From assembly GCF_000220395.1 (NCBI RefSeq), contig NW_004085945.1, positions 1-64,000 of the forward strand: 64,000 nt of DNA. Reading direction: 5' to 3'. Position 1 is the stretch's first letter; every line of letters begins with the position of its first letter. The translations under genes were made by a program, and so were the position numbers. Source of the stretch: Ichthyophthirius multifiliis (Eukaryota > Ciliophora > Oligohymenophorea > Hymenostomatida). Of this stretch, positions 51,614-63,082 are shown piece by piece. The notes beneath the pieces are model-generated. The model saw only the letters and a program-made list of their open reading frames with translations, searched no databases and was not told the DNA's origin.

Positions 51614-52428
51614 ATATATTTATTTTTATTTATTTCTATATTAATTTATCTTTACATATCTTTACATATCTTTATATATATTTATATATCTTTATATATC
51701 TTTATATATCTTTATATATATTTTTATATCTTTTTATATCTTTATATATTTTTAAATATCATTATATATTTTTTTTTTATCTTTATATATATTTATATAT
51801 CTTTATATGTCTTTTTATATATTTAATAAGATTTCTTTTTTATGGAGTCTATAGATTATTTATTCATGAAAGTTATTTCGAGAAAATTATAAAAGTAATA
51901 ATTGAAAATGAATAGGAAATCATGAATTTAAATAATGATATGAAATAATTATTATATATTTGTAAATATTGTTTATAAATAGAATAAGGACATATTAGTT
52001 TTCCTTTGAATATTTAAATATAATAAAATATATAGGAAACATTCAATAAAGAAGAAGAAAAATTATTATTTAAAGATACAAAATTAAATTAAGCTTTTGA
52101 TTATTTTTTAAATAGAATGGGTTATTTCCATGAAAGAAATGTTAAATATTCAATTTTTCGATTTAATTTTTCAAATAAATAAACCAATACAGTATTTATT
52201 GTATTGGAAAAATGGAATTTTGTATCAGATACTAAAAAATAAAGAGGTTTTATTTAAATTATGATAAGAATTTTATAAAAGGAGAATATTAAATATAGAA
52301 TATTGGATATTTTCGAATGGGCCGGGAAAGCAAAAAGACATGAGAAAATTGATTATTTTAAAAAATAACTAAAAGGCTTACCATTTGATGAAGAGAAATA
52401 AAAAAAAAAGAAATTTTATAATTTTTGA
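49606..52428 (+). CDS. large helical protein with RAP-like C-terminus, probably organellar
   Basis: Start MFSKLFQKLPVKKNFFFFQF at 49606: a basic, Phe-rich N-terminus resembling a mitochondrial presequence. About 850 residues of helical sequence rich in F, Y, L, K and Q follow (QIYYCLQEPKNEKVFSLQD, KILQMYCVRGKVKFELIQQ, LSVHFWTENESLQNQY). After a 263-base intron (51568-51830) the last exon encodes a compact alpha/beta tail (FNRMGYFHERNVKYSIFRF, FIVLEKWNFVSDTKKQRG, ILDIFEWAGKAKRHEKIDYF) that recalls RAP domains of mitochondrial RNA-processing proteins; the match is weak. Near 51304 the frame must change by one base at a run of nine A (NYNKKKF versus NYNKKNLNEDDLK), so there is either an unseen intron, a sequencing error or a real frameshift. 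Stop TGA 52426-52428. Confidence 0.6.
51568..51830 (+). repeat. intron with (TTTATATATC)-type tandem repeats
   Basis: The intron starts with a (TA)n array (about 51581-51617) and then holds many near-identical units of about 10 bases (CTTTATATAT, CTTTTTATAT variants) from about 51645 to 51820. It is bounded by GTAAATTATA and TTTAATAAG. Confidence 0.75.
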
Positions 52429-52532
52429 TATTAATTATTTTTATATAATTTTATTCAATTAATTAAAAAAAAAAAAAAAAAGATGAAATTATTTAATATA
52501 TATATATATTTATTATATTTTTATTTTATTTT

Positions 52533-52759
52533 TCAGATATGATTTTTTCTTACAATTATAGGCTTTTTTTTATTTTTTCTTGCTTATTTTTTTTCTCGTT
52601 TATAATCTTATTTTGTTTTTTTAATTTTCTTTGATTTTTTATATGTATTTTCATCTATCATATGATTATCATCTGAATTTTCATCTTACCAATCATTATC
52701 ATTCATTTCTTAATCTTTTTCTTATATACCAAATTATTCAAACTATAAGAATATAAATT

Positions 52760-52813
<54 letters not shown>

Positions 52814-53024
52814 ATTCTACAAGTTATTCTGCTTATAATTAATTTTATTATTGTTATCTATTTTTTTATTTTTGTATTTTTTTTCTTTCTTCTTCTTATT
52901 CTTTATCCTTTAATATTTTTATTCTTTTTAGTTTATTTTGTTTATTATTTTTTCTCGACTATATTTTTTTTTTATAAAATTAATAACTTTTATTTTTAAA
53001 TTTAATATTTAAATTTGTTACCAT
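52533..53024 (-). CDS. small highly basic protein, uncharacterised
   Basis: Start MVTNLNIKFKNKSYQFYKKK at 53024; the C-terminal exon ends KQARKNKKKPIIVRKNHI-stop at 52533-52535. The middle has an acidic patch (EKDQEMNDNDWQDENSDD) followed by a long lysine/arginine stretch. Exons are separated by a TA-rich intron at about 52766-52815, and one frame change before it is not fully resolved. Length is about 130-150 residues. Acidic-then-basic small proteins of this type are common among ribosome-biogenesis factors, but I recognise no family. The 3' exon is clear; the 5' exon is less so. Confidence 0.5.
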
Positions 53025-53091
53025 TTTTTTTTTTATTAATAAATATTATTAAAATAATATATATAAAATAATAAACATAAATTTTATTTTT

Positions 53092-53982
53092 TCAATTAAA
53101 ATATTTTTAATCACCAAAAGTTAAAAATAATCCCGGATTTCTTCTTAAAAATCCAATTAAATCATTTCTATCAATTCTAAAATATTCACATTCATATCCT
53201 GTAGCCTATAAAGATGTAGTATGTTCAGTTTCATTAACCATAGCCTAAATTTCTCCTATAAACCATCCTTTTTTAATTTATATATTTTAATCTGCTTCTA
53301 TACAGTCTATAAATTTAAATTCTCCATATTTAACAATTATACCAAATTTAGAAATTTCTCCTTCTCTCCATATAAATGATCCTTCTTTTGCCTCTTATTA
53401 TATAAGAATCATTTCCAATTAAGTTTTTTAATTTTCATTTAAATCTTTTAAATACGAATTACTAATAAAAAAAAAATATAATAATTAAACAAAAAATATA
53501 TATTATTTTATTTTTTACTGTTCAATTATTTATATTGATTTATTTATTCTTGAATATAAAAGTCTTTATTATTTTTATAATATTTTTAATCCATTACTTT
53601 CTTTTCCTTCTCCAAAAGCGAACCAAAAGTCCTATTTTTCAAGAGTAAGTAAATGTAAATCAGTAAGTGCTTATACACTAAAAATATAAATAAATATATA
53701 TAAATATATATAAATATATATATATATGTTTAAATAAATATATTTATATATTATATTATTTATATATAAATTTTTAATTTCATATATATTTAACCTAGCC
53801 ATTCTTCTTTATGAAAAACCAGATTTATTTTCTAAAGAAAGTGCTGATTCTCCAAAATATTCACCAACAGAAAAAATACGATCTTCAAACATCTTTTTTT
53901 CACTGAAAACTTTTACAGATCCTTTCAAAATTATATACCATTTAATCCCTTATGTAGCTTATTTTATAACCTATATATTTAC

Positions 53983-54056
<74 letters not shown>

Positions 54057-54836
54057 TTAAATATCTATATATTATTTTTTATTATTTTTTTATTTGTATA
54101 TTACATATTAATCTTTAATAAAAAATTCTTCATTAGAAATATCTATTAAATCTCTTAAATTTTTTAACGAAATTCCTTCAAATACATCTACTTATGAAAG
54201 AATATCAAGTTTTGTCATATAATCGACTGATTTTATTTTTTTTACAATTAAATCATTTTCTTGATAATTCGTATATTAGATTCCTATCTTTTTTTTTTAT
54301 TTAAATATATAAAATATTAAAATAGAATATTTATTTAAATTTACTTAAACTTTTTTTAATTATTAAGAATAATTATTTTATTAATTATCATTATTATATA
54401 TAAGGTAAATATTTTAGACTATTTAGGGCGGTAAACTTGCTATTATATTTAAAGGAGTACTTAAAAAAGGATTACAGCCATCAAAAAGAATTATATTATG
54501 TATAAATTTGGTATTAGCAAGAAGTTCTAATCTTTTTTACGTAATAATTTATTTTTAATTAATTTAAGATAATATTTTAGGATCATAAAAACAATATCCT
54601 GAAAAATAAATAGAATTATTTTAATTATTTATTTCAAAACCAATACATGGAATAACATGAAAGTTATAATGAAATCTTATTATACATCCATTTAAATTAA
54701 TAGGAGCTCCTATTACTACTGGTTTAAATTTAAATAATCTTCTTAATAATTAACTATTAATTTATACCATTTTAGAATATTTATTTATAAATGAATTAAT
54801 AATTGTCGAAGTTGTAATTATCTATGAATTAATAGT

Positions 54837-54891
<55 letters not shown>

Positions 54892-55561
54892 TTACATATA
54901 TTTATATATTATATCATATTTTATATTATTATTTACTTCCATTCTTGATGATTCTACAAATCTTTAAAGTACTCCCATATCACATTCAGAATGACAGTTA
55001 GTAAGAATTACCCAATCTATTAAATTTTAAGGTATTTAGGCATTATCTAAATAATTTGTTGTAAATATAGGAGGATCTATTAAACCAACTCTTCCGTTTA
55101 TCCATAAAATAAATCCTTACTTATATTTTTTATTATTTAATTTATTTATGATAATAAATAAATTAGTTTACTGATTTATTGGGTTCAAAAGGAGATTATA
55201 ATGCTGTATAATTAAAATAAGGAATTTTAGAACCGAAAGCTGGTTTTATTTCTTCGAAAATACCCATTTTTAAAAGATCTTGTATAATCAAATTTTCAGT
55301 TTATTCAATTTCAATTGTTTATAAAATTCTTTCTTCATCTTTTATTATCAATCTTTTTCCATTATTTTCAATTTCAAGTCCTTAATTAAGGTTTAAATAC
55401 CCTTCATTATCATAAACCATAAACTTAACTAAATGATCAACATTTTAATTTTCTTTTGAATTTAAAATAGATTTATATATAAATTAGCTTTCCTTAGAAA
55501 AATCAGGAATACTATCTTCACTAAAAGATGAATGAAATTCTAATTTTAATTCCTAAATAAT

Positions 55562-55626
<65 letters not shown>

Positions 55627-56008
55627 TTATATTTTACATCTTTTTTTAATTAATTTGGACCGAAGAAACTTTCTTATAAATATGATTTTATATCATCTAT
55701 CTGTCTTTATTCGCATATTATTGTAGTTATTTTTTATTATTTTAAATAATTATATCTTATTGGTTATTCAATATCTACTAGCTATATAATTTTATATTTT
55801 TTTTCTAAGTATTTTATATATTTTTTTTTAAAAAAAACTAACTAATATTCCACTTTTCTTATCTAATTATTTTTAAGGAATAATGTAATAAGTAGGTATT
55901 TAACCATTATTATGCTTTAAATTTAATTAAACTGTCATTGGAGGTATTGCGTATTAAATAACTCCTATTTTTGTATCTATTTTATGTATAATATTTCTAT
56001 AATCCATT
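53092..56008 (-). CDS. metallo-beta-lactamase-fold / double cNMP-binding protein, probably catalytically dead
   Basis: Start MDYRNIIHKIDTKIGVIQYA at 56008, TGA 53092-53094. The N-terminal two thirds follow the MBL-fold layout of cNMP-binding class II phosphodiesterase-like proteins (Dictyostelium GbpA/GbpB type): GFILWINGRVGLIDPPIFTT, IDWVILTNCHSECDMGVLQ, FHVIPCIGFE, IYFSGYCFYDPKIL and FDGCNPFLSTPLN. The metal motif, usually HxHxDH, reads NCHSEC; the usual Asp of FSGD is Tyr and a later His is missing, so zinc hydrolysis is unlikely. Two cNMP-binding domains follow: KWYIILKGSVKVF, GEYFGESALS and RRMARV; then KEGSFIWREGE, GWFIGEIQAM and TEHTTSLQATG. At least five introns carry TA arrays (about 55567-55612, 54842-54883, 54004-54052). 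Probably a cyclic-nucleotide sensor; partner unknown. Confidence 0.84.
54842..54883. repeat. (TA)n array, intronic
   Basis: TA array in an MBL-cNMP gene intron, directly after the exon coding the degenerate metal motif. Confidence 0.8.
55567..55612. repeat. (TA)n array, intronic
   Basis: TA array in the MBL-cNMP gene intron following SFFGPNQLKKD. Confidence 0.8.
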
Positions 56009-56862
56009 TTTATTTTATTTTCAATATATTTTATTTATTTTTTTATTAAATATTTATAATATAAAATGATATATTTAAAATAATAATTAAATCTTTAAAA
56101 TTCAATAATGAAATTTGATGTTTTATAATTTTTTTACATATTTATTTTTATATTTTAGTTATTTATTAATTATACTTATATTTATTTTAAAGAAATATTT
56201 TTATTTTCCTGAAATTATTATTGTTTAATTTATAAAAAAATTGTTTGTATTAGTAATAATATATTTTTGCAATAAATATTTATTTTTTATATAAAAATTG
56301 TTTTTGTTTATTAATTATACATATTATTTATACTTATTATTTAATATATAAAAATCTTTTTATTTTTAAAAATAAAAATTTATTTTTTATTTTTTTTTAA
56401 ATTAAAAAACAAAATTTTTGTTTTTTAAATTTAAAAAAATTATAAAAAAAATAATATATATATCCATTTTATTTATATAAAATAATATACTTTAAATTTA
56501 ATAAATATGTATAAAATATTAATAGAAAATTTTTAAGAAATAATAAGTAATCAACTATATTATAAATATATTAAAAAAAATATATATATATTTCCAAAAT
56601 ATTTATATTATTAAATAAAAAATATTTAAATTATAATAAAAATTATATATTTAAATTTATATTTAAAAAAAAACTAATATATTATATATTATATATTTAT
56701 ATTTATAATATATATATATATGTAGATATAGATTACGATGGATATTATCTATATTAACAGAATAAATTTTATATTAAAATAATAATAATAATAATTATAT
56801 AATTTAAATAAAAAATAAGAAAGAAATTATATATATAATAAAAAAAATATATTTATAAATAT
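56009..56862. other. divergent spacer
   Basis: Shared upstream region of the MBL-cNMP gene and the MAPKKK. It is A/T homopolymer-rich, and no gene is seen. Confidence 0.6.
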
Positions 56863-59121
56863 ATGAAAAGACCGAGTTTTAAAAAATAACATTATTTATC
56901 AGACATATCGAAAAATAATTAATTTGATTAAAAGATTCTATTATAAGGAATAAATGGCAAAAATCCTTATAAATATTAAAAAGAGAATTAATTAAACTAT
57001 AAATAAAATATTACTTGTTAAAATAATAATAATAATACAAGTATAAACACTCATTAAAACATTTCTTTTTTTTAAAATAATCATAACTATAATTCTTTTA
57101 ATTAAAATGCAGAAATATAATATGAATAATCATATATGAATTTAATTTTGCCTTAAATAATACAACCAAAACCATAAAGTATGAAAAACAAAAAAAAAAA
57201 TAGAGATAGAATTTATTTATATTTATTTTTAAATATAAAAAAGATAAATTAATTTCAATTAGTCATTAAATGAATAAAAATTAAAATAATAATTCATCAA
57301 GTAATACTAATAATAGTAATATTCTAAATAGTTTAAATAAAAGTAATAGTCAACATAGTTTTTCTATAAATAAAAAAGAAAAGTTTCTTTATAATAACAA
57401 GTTTAAACACCTATTAAATAAAGAGAATAATATCCTCCATTACCATAATAATAAAAAAGAATATTTAAAACATAAAAAAATTAATAATAGTAAATTAACT
57501 AATAAATACTTTAATTAAATATACAGTAATTATAATAAATATAATAATAGTAATAAATTTAATAATAGATATAAATATAATAATAATAATAATAAATATA
57601 AATACAATAATAATAATAAAATATATAAAAAAATATAAGAAATTAAAAAAATAATGGTAGCAGTAATAGTTTTTGTAGTTTTGTAAAAATACAGATAATA
57701 AAAAAAATAAAAAAAAAGAATTATAAAAATTAAGTCCTTTATAAAAAATATATTAGAATAAATAAAAATAATAATCATAATAATAATAATAATAATAATA
57801 GTAATAATAATAATAATAATAATAATATATAGGACTTTTAAAAAAAAAGCAATCTAAAAATTTAATTATATTAGAACAAAATAATTCTTTAACATCAAAA
57901 AATTTACAAAAACAATCATAAAATAATTCAAAAGAAATCGATGATTTTCTTTAAATAAACAATTAAATATAATTCCGTATATCAAAAACCCATATATAAT
58001 TTGAAAACCGCGAAAATCCTTTAACTGAGAATCTAATAATCTAAAAAAATTAATAAAAAAAAGCAAACACGCCTCTAAACACACTTTTACCCACAACAGC
58101 GACTACAACAGATACTTTAAATAAATAAACTTTCCGTATCCGCTCTTATTTTTTGAATTCGACATCCAACTCATCCTAATAAAAAAGAAAAAGCACCTAA
58201 TCATTCATAAATATACCTAAGAAAGCTTAATAAGACCAACAGGATGATAAAAGTAAGACTCTATAGCCTAGTTTAGCCAATACACTACAATACATATTAA
58301 CTGAAGAGCATTTATTGGATATAAAACTAGGCGAATTACTCGGCTAAGGTGCATATGGGAAAGTTTACAAAGGACTTTTAAAAAACGGTAAGTTTATAGC
58401 TATAAAAAAGGTGAAAATTCCATACAAAGAGGATAATTAAATCTAAGAAAAAGTCGATTTATATTTCAAGGAAATAAATATGCTAAAAAACTTAAATCAC
58501 CCAAATATTGTAAAATACTACGGCTATAAACAAGACTAAGAATTCCTTTATATATACATGGAATAAATGAGCGGCGGTAGTATTTCATCTATGTTGAAAT
58601 AATACGGATCTTTTGATGAAGAAGTCATAAAAATATTTGTCAAATAAATAGTCTAAGGGCTTTCTTATCTTCATTCCCTAGGTGTTGTACATAGAGATAT
58701 TAAAGGGGCCAATATATTATCGAATGGGAATGGAATAGTCAAATTAGCGGATTTCGGGGCGGCTAGAATTAAGCAAAACCTGAAGGTTAATAGACTATAG
58801 GAGTCTGAATTTTGCGAAAGTGCGAAAGGAAGTCTTTTTTGGATGGCTCCAGAGGTGATTAAATAAGAAACTCATGGGAGAAAAAGTGATATTTGGAGCC
58901 TAGGGTGTACTATTATTGAAATGGCAAGTGGGAAACACCCTTGGGATGGTGTTAAGAGTATATAATAATTAGCTTATTATATTGGATAGGAAAAAGATGT
59001 TGAAATTCCGGGACATTTAAGTGAAGTTTGTTAGAATTTTATTAGGAAATGCTGTGTTTATAATAAAAAAGAAAGACCGAGTATTTAAAAGTTGATGTAA
59101 CATTAATTTATTTTAGATTGA
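56863..59121 (+). CDS. MAPKKK (STE11/ANP-like) protein kinase
   Basis: Start [17 protein letters not shown] at 56863; stop TGA 59119-59121. The N-terminal half is Asn/Ser-rich and disordered, with AAT runs (for example 57781-57826), and has at least one intron (about 57179-57243). The kinase domain begins near 58310: [112 protein letters not shown] and [24 protein letters not shown], GSxxWMAPEV and DIWSLGCT are typical of MAPKKKs. It would phosphorylate a MAPKK in a stress or growth cascade. One frame change around 57640-57850, in Ile/Asn repeat sequence, shows another intron I did not place. Confidence 0.92.
57781..57826 (+). repeat. (AAT)n trinucleotide run
   Basis: About 15 AAT units in the MAPKKK N-terminal region. 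It encodes poly-Asn or poly-Ile depending on the exon frame. Confidence 0.75.
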
Positions 59122-59392
59122 AAAAAAATAATTTTTTGTTTTTTTGTTATTTTTTTGTTTGGAAAAATTTATAATATAATTATATATATATATTATTTTA
59201 AATATATTTATATATATTTATTATATATATATTTTTTTTTATTTTATTTTTTAGAATAAAAAAAAATTAATTTATAAATATTTTTATGAAAAAAAAAAAA
59301 AAAAAAAAATTAATTTATATATATATTTTTTTTTTTTTTGCTTAATTTAATTTTATAAAAAAAAAAAAAAATTATATCTACTTTTAACAAAA

Positions 59393-60386
59393 ATGTCAAA
59401 ATAATTAATAAACTAAAAAATAGCACAAAAATTCTAAATAATCCAAAAAATAGGAAACGGGGCTTTTGGTGAAATATATTTAATTTTAAACACTGAAGAC
59501 TAGAAAGAATATGCAATAAAACTCGAATAATAAATCTAAGAATTTCCATAAATACCTTACGAAAGTCGAATATACTCATATTTGAATAATAATAATGCAA
59601 ACTCAGTTACATAAATACCGAAATATATTCCCTAAATACACTAACTGGGTTAAGATTTAGGTTATAATTATATAATAATGGATTTATTAGGTTATTCTAT
59701 TGAAGATTTATTATAGAAATAATAAAATAAATTTTCTTTAAAAACAGTTTTGATGTTAGGCTTATAAATGTTAAGTAGAATAGAATATATACATAGTAAA
59801 AATATAATACATAGAGATATAAAACCTGACAATTTTGTAATGGGAAGAGAAAATAGGAAAAATATTTGTTTTCTAATTGATTTTGGGTTAGGAAAAAAAT
59901 ATATAGATAAGTTTGGAAAACATATATCTTTTAAATAAAATAAATAATTAATAGGGACTGCTAGATATACTTCTATAAATACACATATAGGCATAGAATA
60001 AAGCCGAAGAGATGATTTAGAAAGCCTGGGTTATGTTTTTGTTTATTTATTAAATGGTGGAAGTTTACCTTGGATGAATTTAAAAAGATTTAATATGGTT
60101 GATAAATATGAGGCTATTTTTTTAAAAAAGGTCAATACTCCTATTAATATATTATGTTAGGGATTACCGAAAGAATTTAAAACTTTTCTTATATATTGTA
60201 GAAATTTAAAATTTGATTAAAAACCTGAGTATAATTATTTATATGGACTTTTAGAGGAAGTTATTAAAAATAAAGGCTTTAAAATAGATTTTAAGTTTGA
60301 TTGGAATTAAAAAAGAAATAATACAATAAGCACATTTAATTATAGTCAATAAAAAAAAAACTAAGAAATAAATAATTTATAATAAA

Positions 60387-60438
<52 letters not shown>

Positions 60439-60646
60439 TAAATCTACATAAAATTACAAAGATTAATTAACTATTATTAAAAACAAATATTTAAATAAAT
60501 AAAAAAATAAATTGATTTTATAAGATAATAATAAAGAAAATATATGCTTAAATACTAAAAAGAAATTAAATATATCTAAAATTAATAATATTAATCACTT
60601 TTATTAAAGTAGATATTATTAAAATTATTTTTAGAATTCAAAATGA
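59393..60646 (+). CDS. casein kinase 1-family protein kinase
   Basis: 417 residues, intronless, ATG 59393 to TGA 60644-60646. CK1 hallmarks: [35 protein letters not shown] (CK1-type MxLLGxSLEDLF), [51 protein letters not shown] (GTARYASxNxHxGxEQSRRDD, the CK1-specific APE replacement), and [21 protein letters not shown]1 enzymes phosphorylate primed Ser/Thr sites in many pathways. After the kinase core a poly-Gln tract encoded by consecutive TAA codons (about 60383-60435) leads into a basic tail. The 5' neighbour MAPKKK is 271 bases away on the same strand, with no sign of co-transcription. Confidence 0.94.
60383..60435 (+). repeat. (TAA)n tract encoding poly-Gln
   Basis: A run of about 17 TAA codons, translated as Gln in the ciliate code, in the C-terminal tail of the CK1 kinase. 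Confidence 0.85.
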
Positions 60647-60904
60647 ATATATTAACTTCTTTTTTTTAGTTATTAAAACTATTATATTAATTTTATAAAA
60701 TAAAAAAACATGAAAAAAACATTTAACTAGCTTTTAAAAATTAAAATAATTTTTTTTTTATAAATAAAAAAAATATTAACTAATATTAAAATTAAAATAA
60801 ATTAAACAATTATGAAAATTTTATTTATAAAATAAAAAAGTAAAATAAGAATATAAATATTTATAAATTTTAAATGTATAAATAAAATAAAATAATTAAT
60901 ATAT

Positions 60905-60936
<32 letters not shown>

Positions 60937-61025
60937 TTATACTTATTTATATATATATAAATATATATTATAAATCTATTTATTAAATAATTAAAAAGAA
61001 ATATAAATAATAATAAAAAAGTAAT
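60647..61025. other. convergent spacer
   Basis: AT-rich, with interrupted TA arrays at about 60901-60968. No gene is seen. Confidence 0.6.
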
Positions 61026-61325
61026 TCAATTAATAACTTCGCCTTAAATATAATTTTAAGTTTCTTTTTTTATTTTTAAAACTATATTTTTATTATTTTT
61101 AAAATCTTTATTTTTATTTTCTTATTCAAGATTTATTCCCATATAAACATTATTATTAGGTATATTAATTTATGCTTAATTTTAAATATTTTATTCTTAA
61201 TTTAATTATACTTCCTATATAGGAATTTAAAATTAATATGTTTAACTATTAGTTTAATTTCTTCTTATGTTTCTAATAAGTTGATTTTCGCTTGTAAATT
61301 GATTTTAAGGTTATATATTATCCAT
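61026..61325 (-). CDS. small Gln/Asn-rich protein, uncharacterised
   Basis: 99 residues from MDNIQPQNQFTSENQLIRNI at 61325 to GEVIN-stop at 61026-61028. Polar, with NIPNNNVYMGINLEQENKNKD and a basic end (IVLKIKKETQNYI). The sequence upstream to about 61570 could hold a further exon (an ATG at about 61564 reads MPFHKNNKYIIS), so this may be the last exon of a longer gene. No domain is recognised, and it may be spurious. Confidence 0.38.
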
Positions 61326-61648
61326 TTAAAGTTATTATATTTACGCTCTTTTTTTTTTACAACAACAAATCCATTTTAAAAATTAAAATAAAATCTATTT
61401 ACATAAACAAAAGTATATGAAACTTAAAACTACTATAACTATAAACGATATATAGACTATTGTAGTATATTAATCATTTTAATCATCAAATTATTAATTT
61501 TAAATTTGACTTTATTATTCGTATTAAGGATATTATGTATTTATTATTTTTATGAAAAGGCATAGTATAAAAATAATAATAAAGTATTAAAGGTTCATAA
61601 AAAATTGGATATTTTTGTTTTTATTAAAATGAATTTAAATATATATAT

Positions 61649-61707
<59 letters not shown>

Positions 61708-61830
61708 AATTTATTTTTTTTCTTTAAAAATATTTTTTATTAATTAAAAAAAATTAAGTAAAAATATTAAACTTTAAAATAAAAAAAAATTAAATAAAAT
61801 ATAAAAAAATAACGTTTTTAATAAAAATAA
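61326..61830. other. divergent spacer with (TA)n
   Basis: TA arrays at about 61639-61708. It may contain a 5' exon of the small minus-strand gene; otherwise nothing is seen. Confidence 0.55.
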
Positions 61831-62607
61831 ATGATAAAATAATCTAAAACTAAACTATAATTATTCGTTCCAGTAAATAAAGGAGAAGTATTATTTACAT
61901 TAAAAGACACTTAACCCATATAAATATAAATAAGTCCAAATAAAGCATCTACAATTATAAAAAGTCAAAAATAAAAAATATAATCATAAAAATTAATGCG
62001 TCCTATAAAAGAAGATTTATTAAAAAAATCTTCTTAAATTCCTTTTATAAATTTAGAAAGACATAATTATATATAAGATATAGCACGCCGAAAGATTTAA
62101 TTTTAAGATTTACATAGTGAGATAAAAACACAAAAATATATTTAAAATGTATAGGGAATAGCAAAAGGGGTCCCTAATAAAAAATAAAAAAGACATAAGA
62201 CAAAATTTAAAATTGTAAAAAATAACAAAAATATAAACCAGTTATCAGAGTTTATATGCGAATATATTAATGAAAATAAAAAAAATGGGTCTTCGGATAT
62301 AATTTAGATGCCAAAACATGAAAAGAATGCACTTTTTCCACCGAATATACTAGATTTTGCAGACGAATTAATAGAAGAAAAATAACATTTTAAAGAAAAA
62401 TATGGATATTCCGAATAAACTTTAAGAAAAAACAAATGTGTATTAGAATAGGTAGTTTTAAATAGGATAGATGGAAAAATGAAAAATAGAGAAAAAAATA
62501 AAATGATTATATAAAAATAAAAGGGGTAAGAACTTTTAAAATAATAATAAGATGGAATTCATTTTAAGAAATAATTAGATAAAATTTAAGAAATAGAAGA
62601 TTTTTGA
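61831..62607 (+). CDS. uncharacterised intronless protein
   Basis: 258 residues, one exon, MIKQSKTKLQLFVPVNKGEV at 61831 to TGA 62605-62607. The sequence is of normal complexity: QIPFINLERHNYIQDIARRK, IQFQDLHSEIKTQKYIQNVQ, then a basic patch (GVPNKKQKRHKTKFKIVKNN). A better conserved-looking segment follows, LPKHEKNALFPPN-like in form (MPKHEKNALFPPNILDFADE), and then a lysine-rich coiled C-terminus (DGIHFKKQLDKIQEIEDF). No signal peptide or membrane segment. I do not recognise the family. The basic patch could be a nuclear signal, which is only a guess. Confidence 0.66.
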
Positions 62608-63082
62608 ATATAAAATATAAATAAATAATATAAACTTTTATATGTATAAAATGTATTATTTTAAAAGGAAAAATATTAAATTTATATAAAAAATAAAAAA
62701 TAGTAATATATTTATATATAAATATAAAATATATTATATATATGTATTTTTATTTTAATATAATTTATATATATATTTTTTATATTAATTTAATCAATAT
62801 TTTTTTTATAATACTTATTTTTAATATAATTATTTAATTTAATTTTTATTATATATTGTTTTATCATAAACTAAATAAACATATATACTTTTTATTATAA
62901 AAATAATATTATAATATTTATTTGTCAATAAAGTATATATATATATAAAATATAATTAAATATATATATGTATATTAATTTATATAATATTATAAAATAA
63001 TATAAATTCATAATTATTATTAAAAATAATAAATTTTTAAATTATAAATAATATATAAAACTTTACAATTAATTTTAAAAAA
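62608..63082. other. AT-rich spacer
   Basis: Intergenic between two plus-strand genes, with short TA runs. No gene is seen. Confidence 0.6.
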
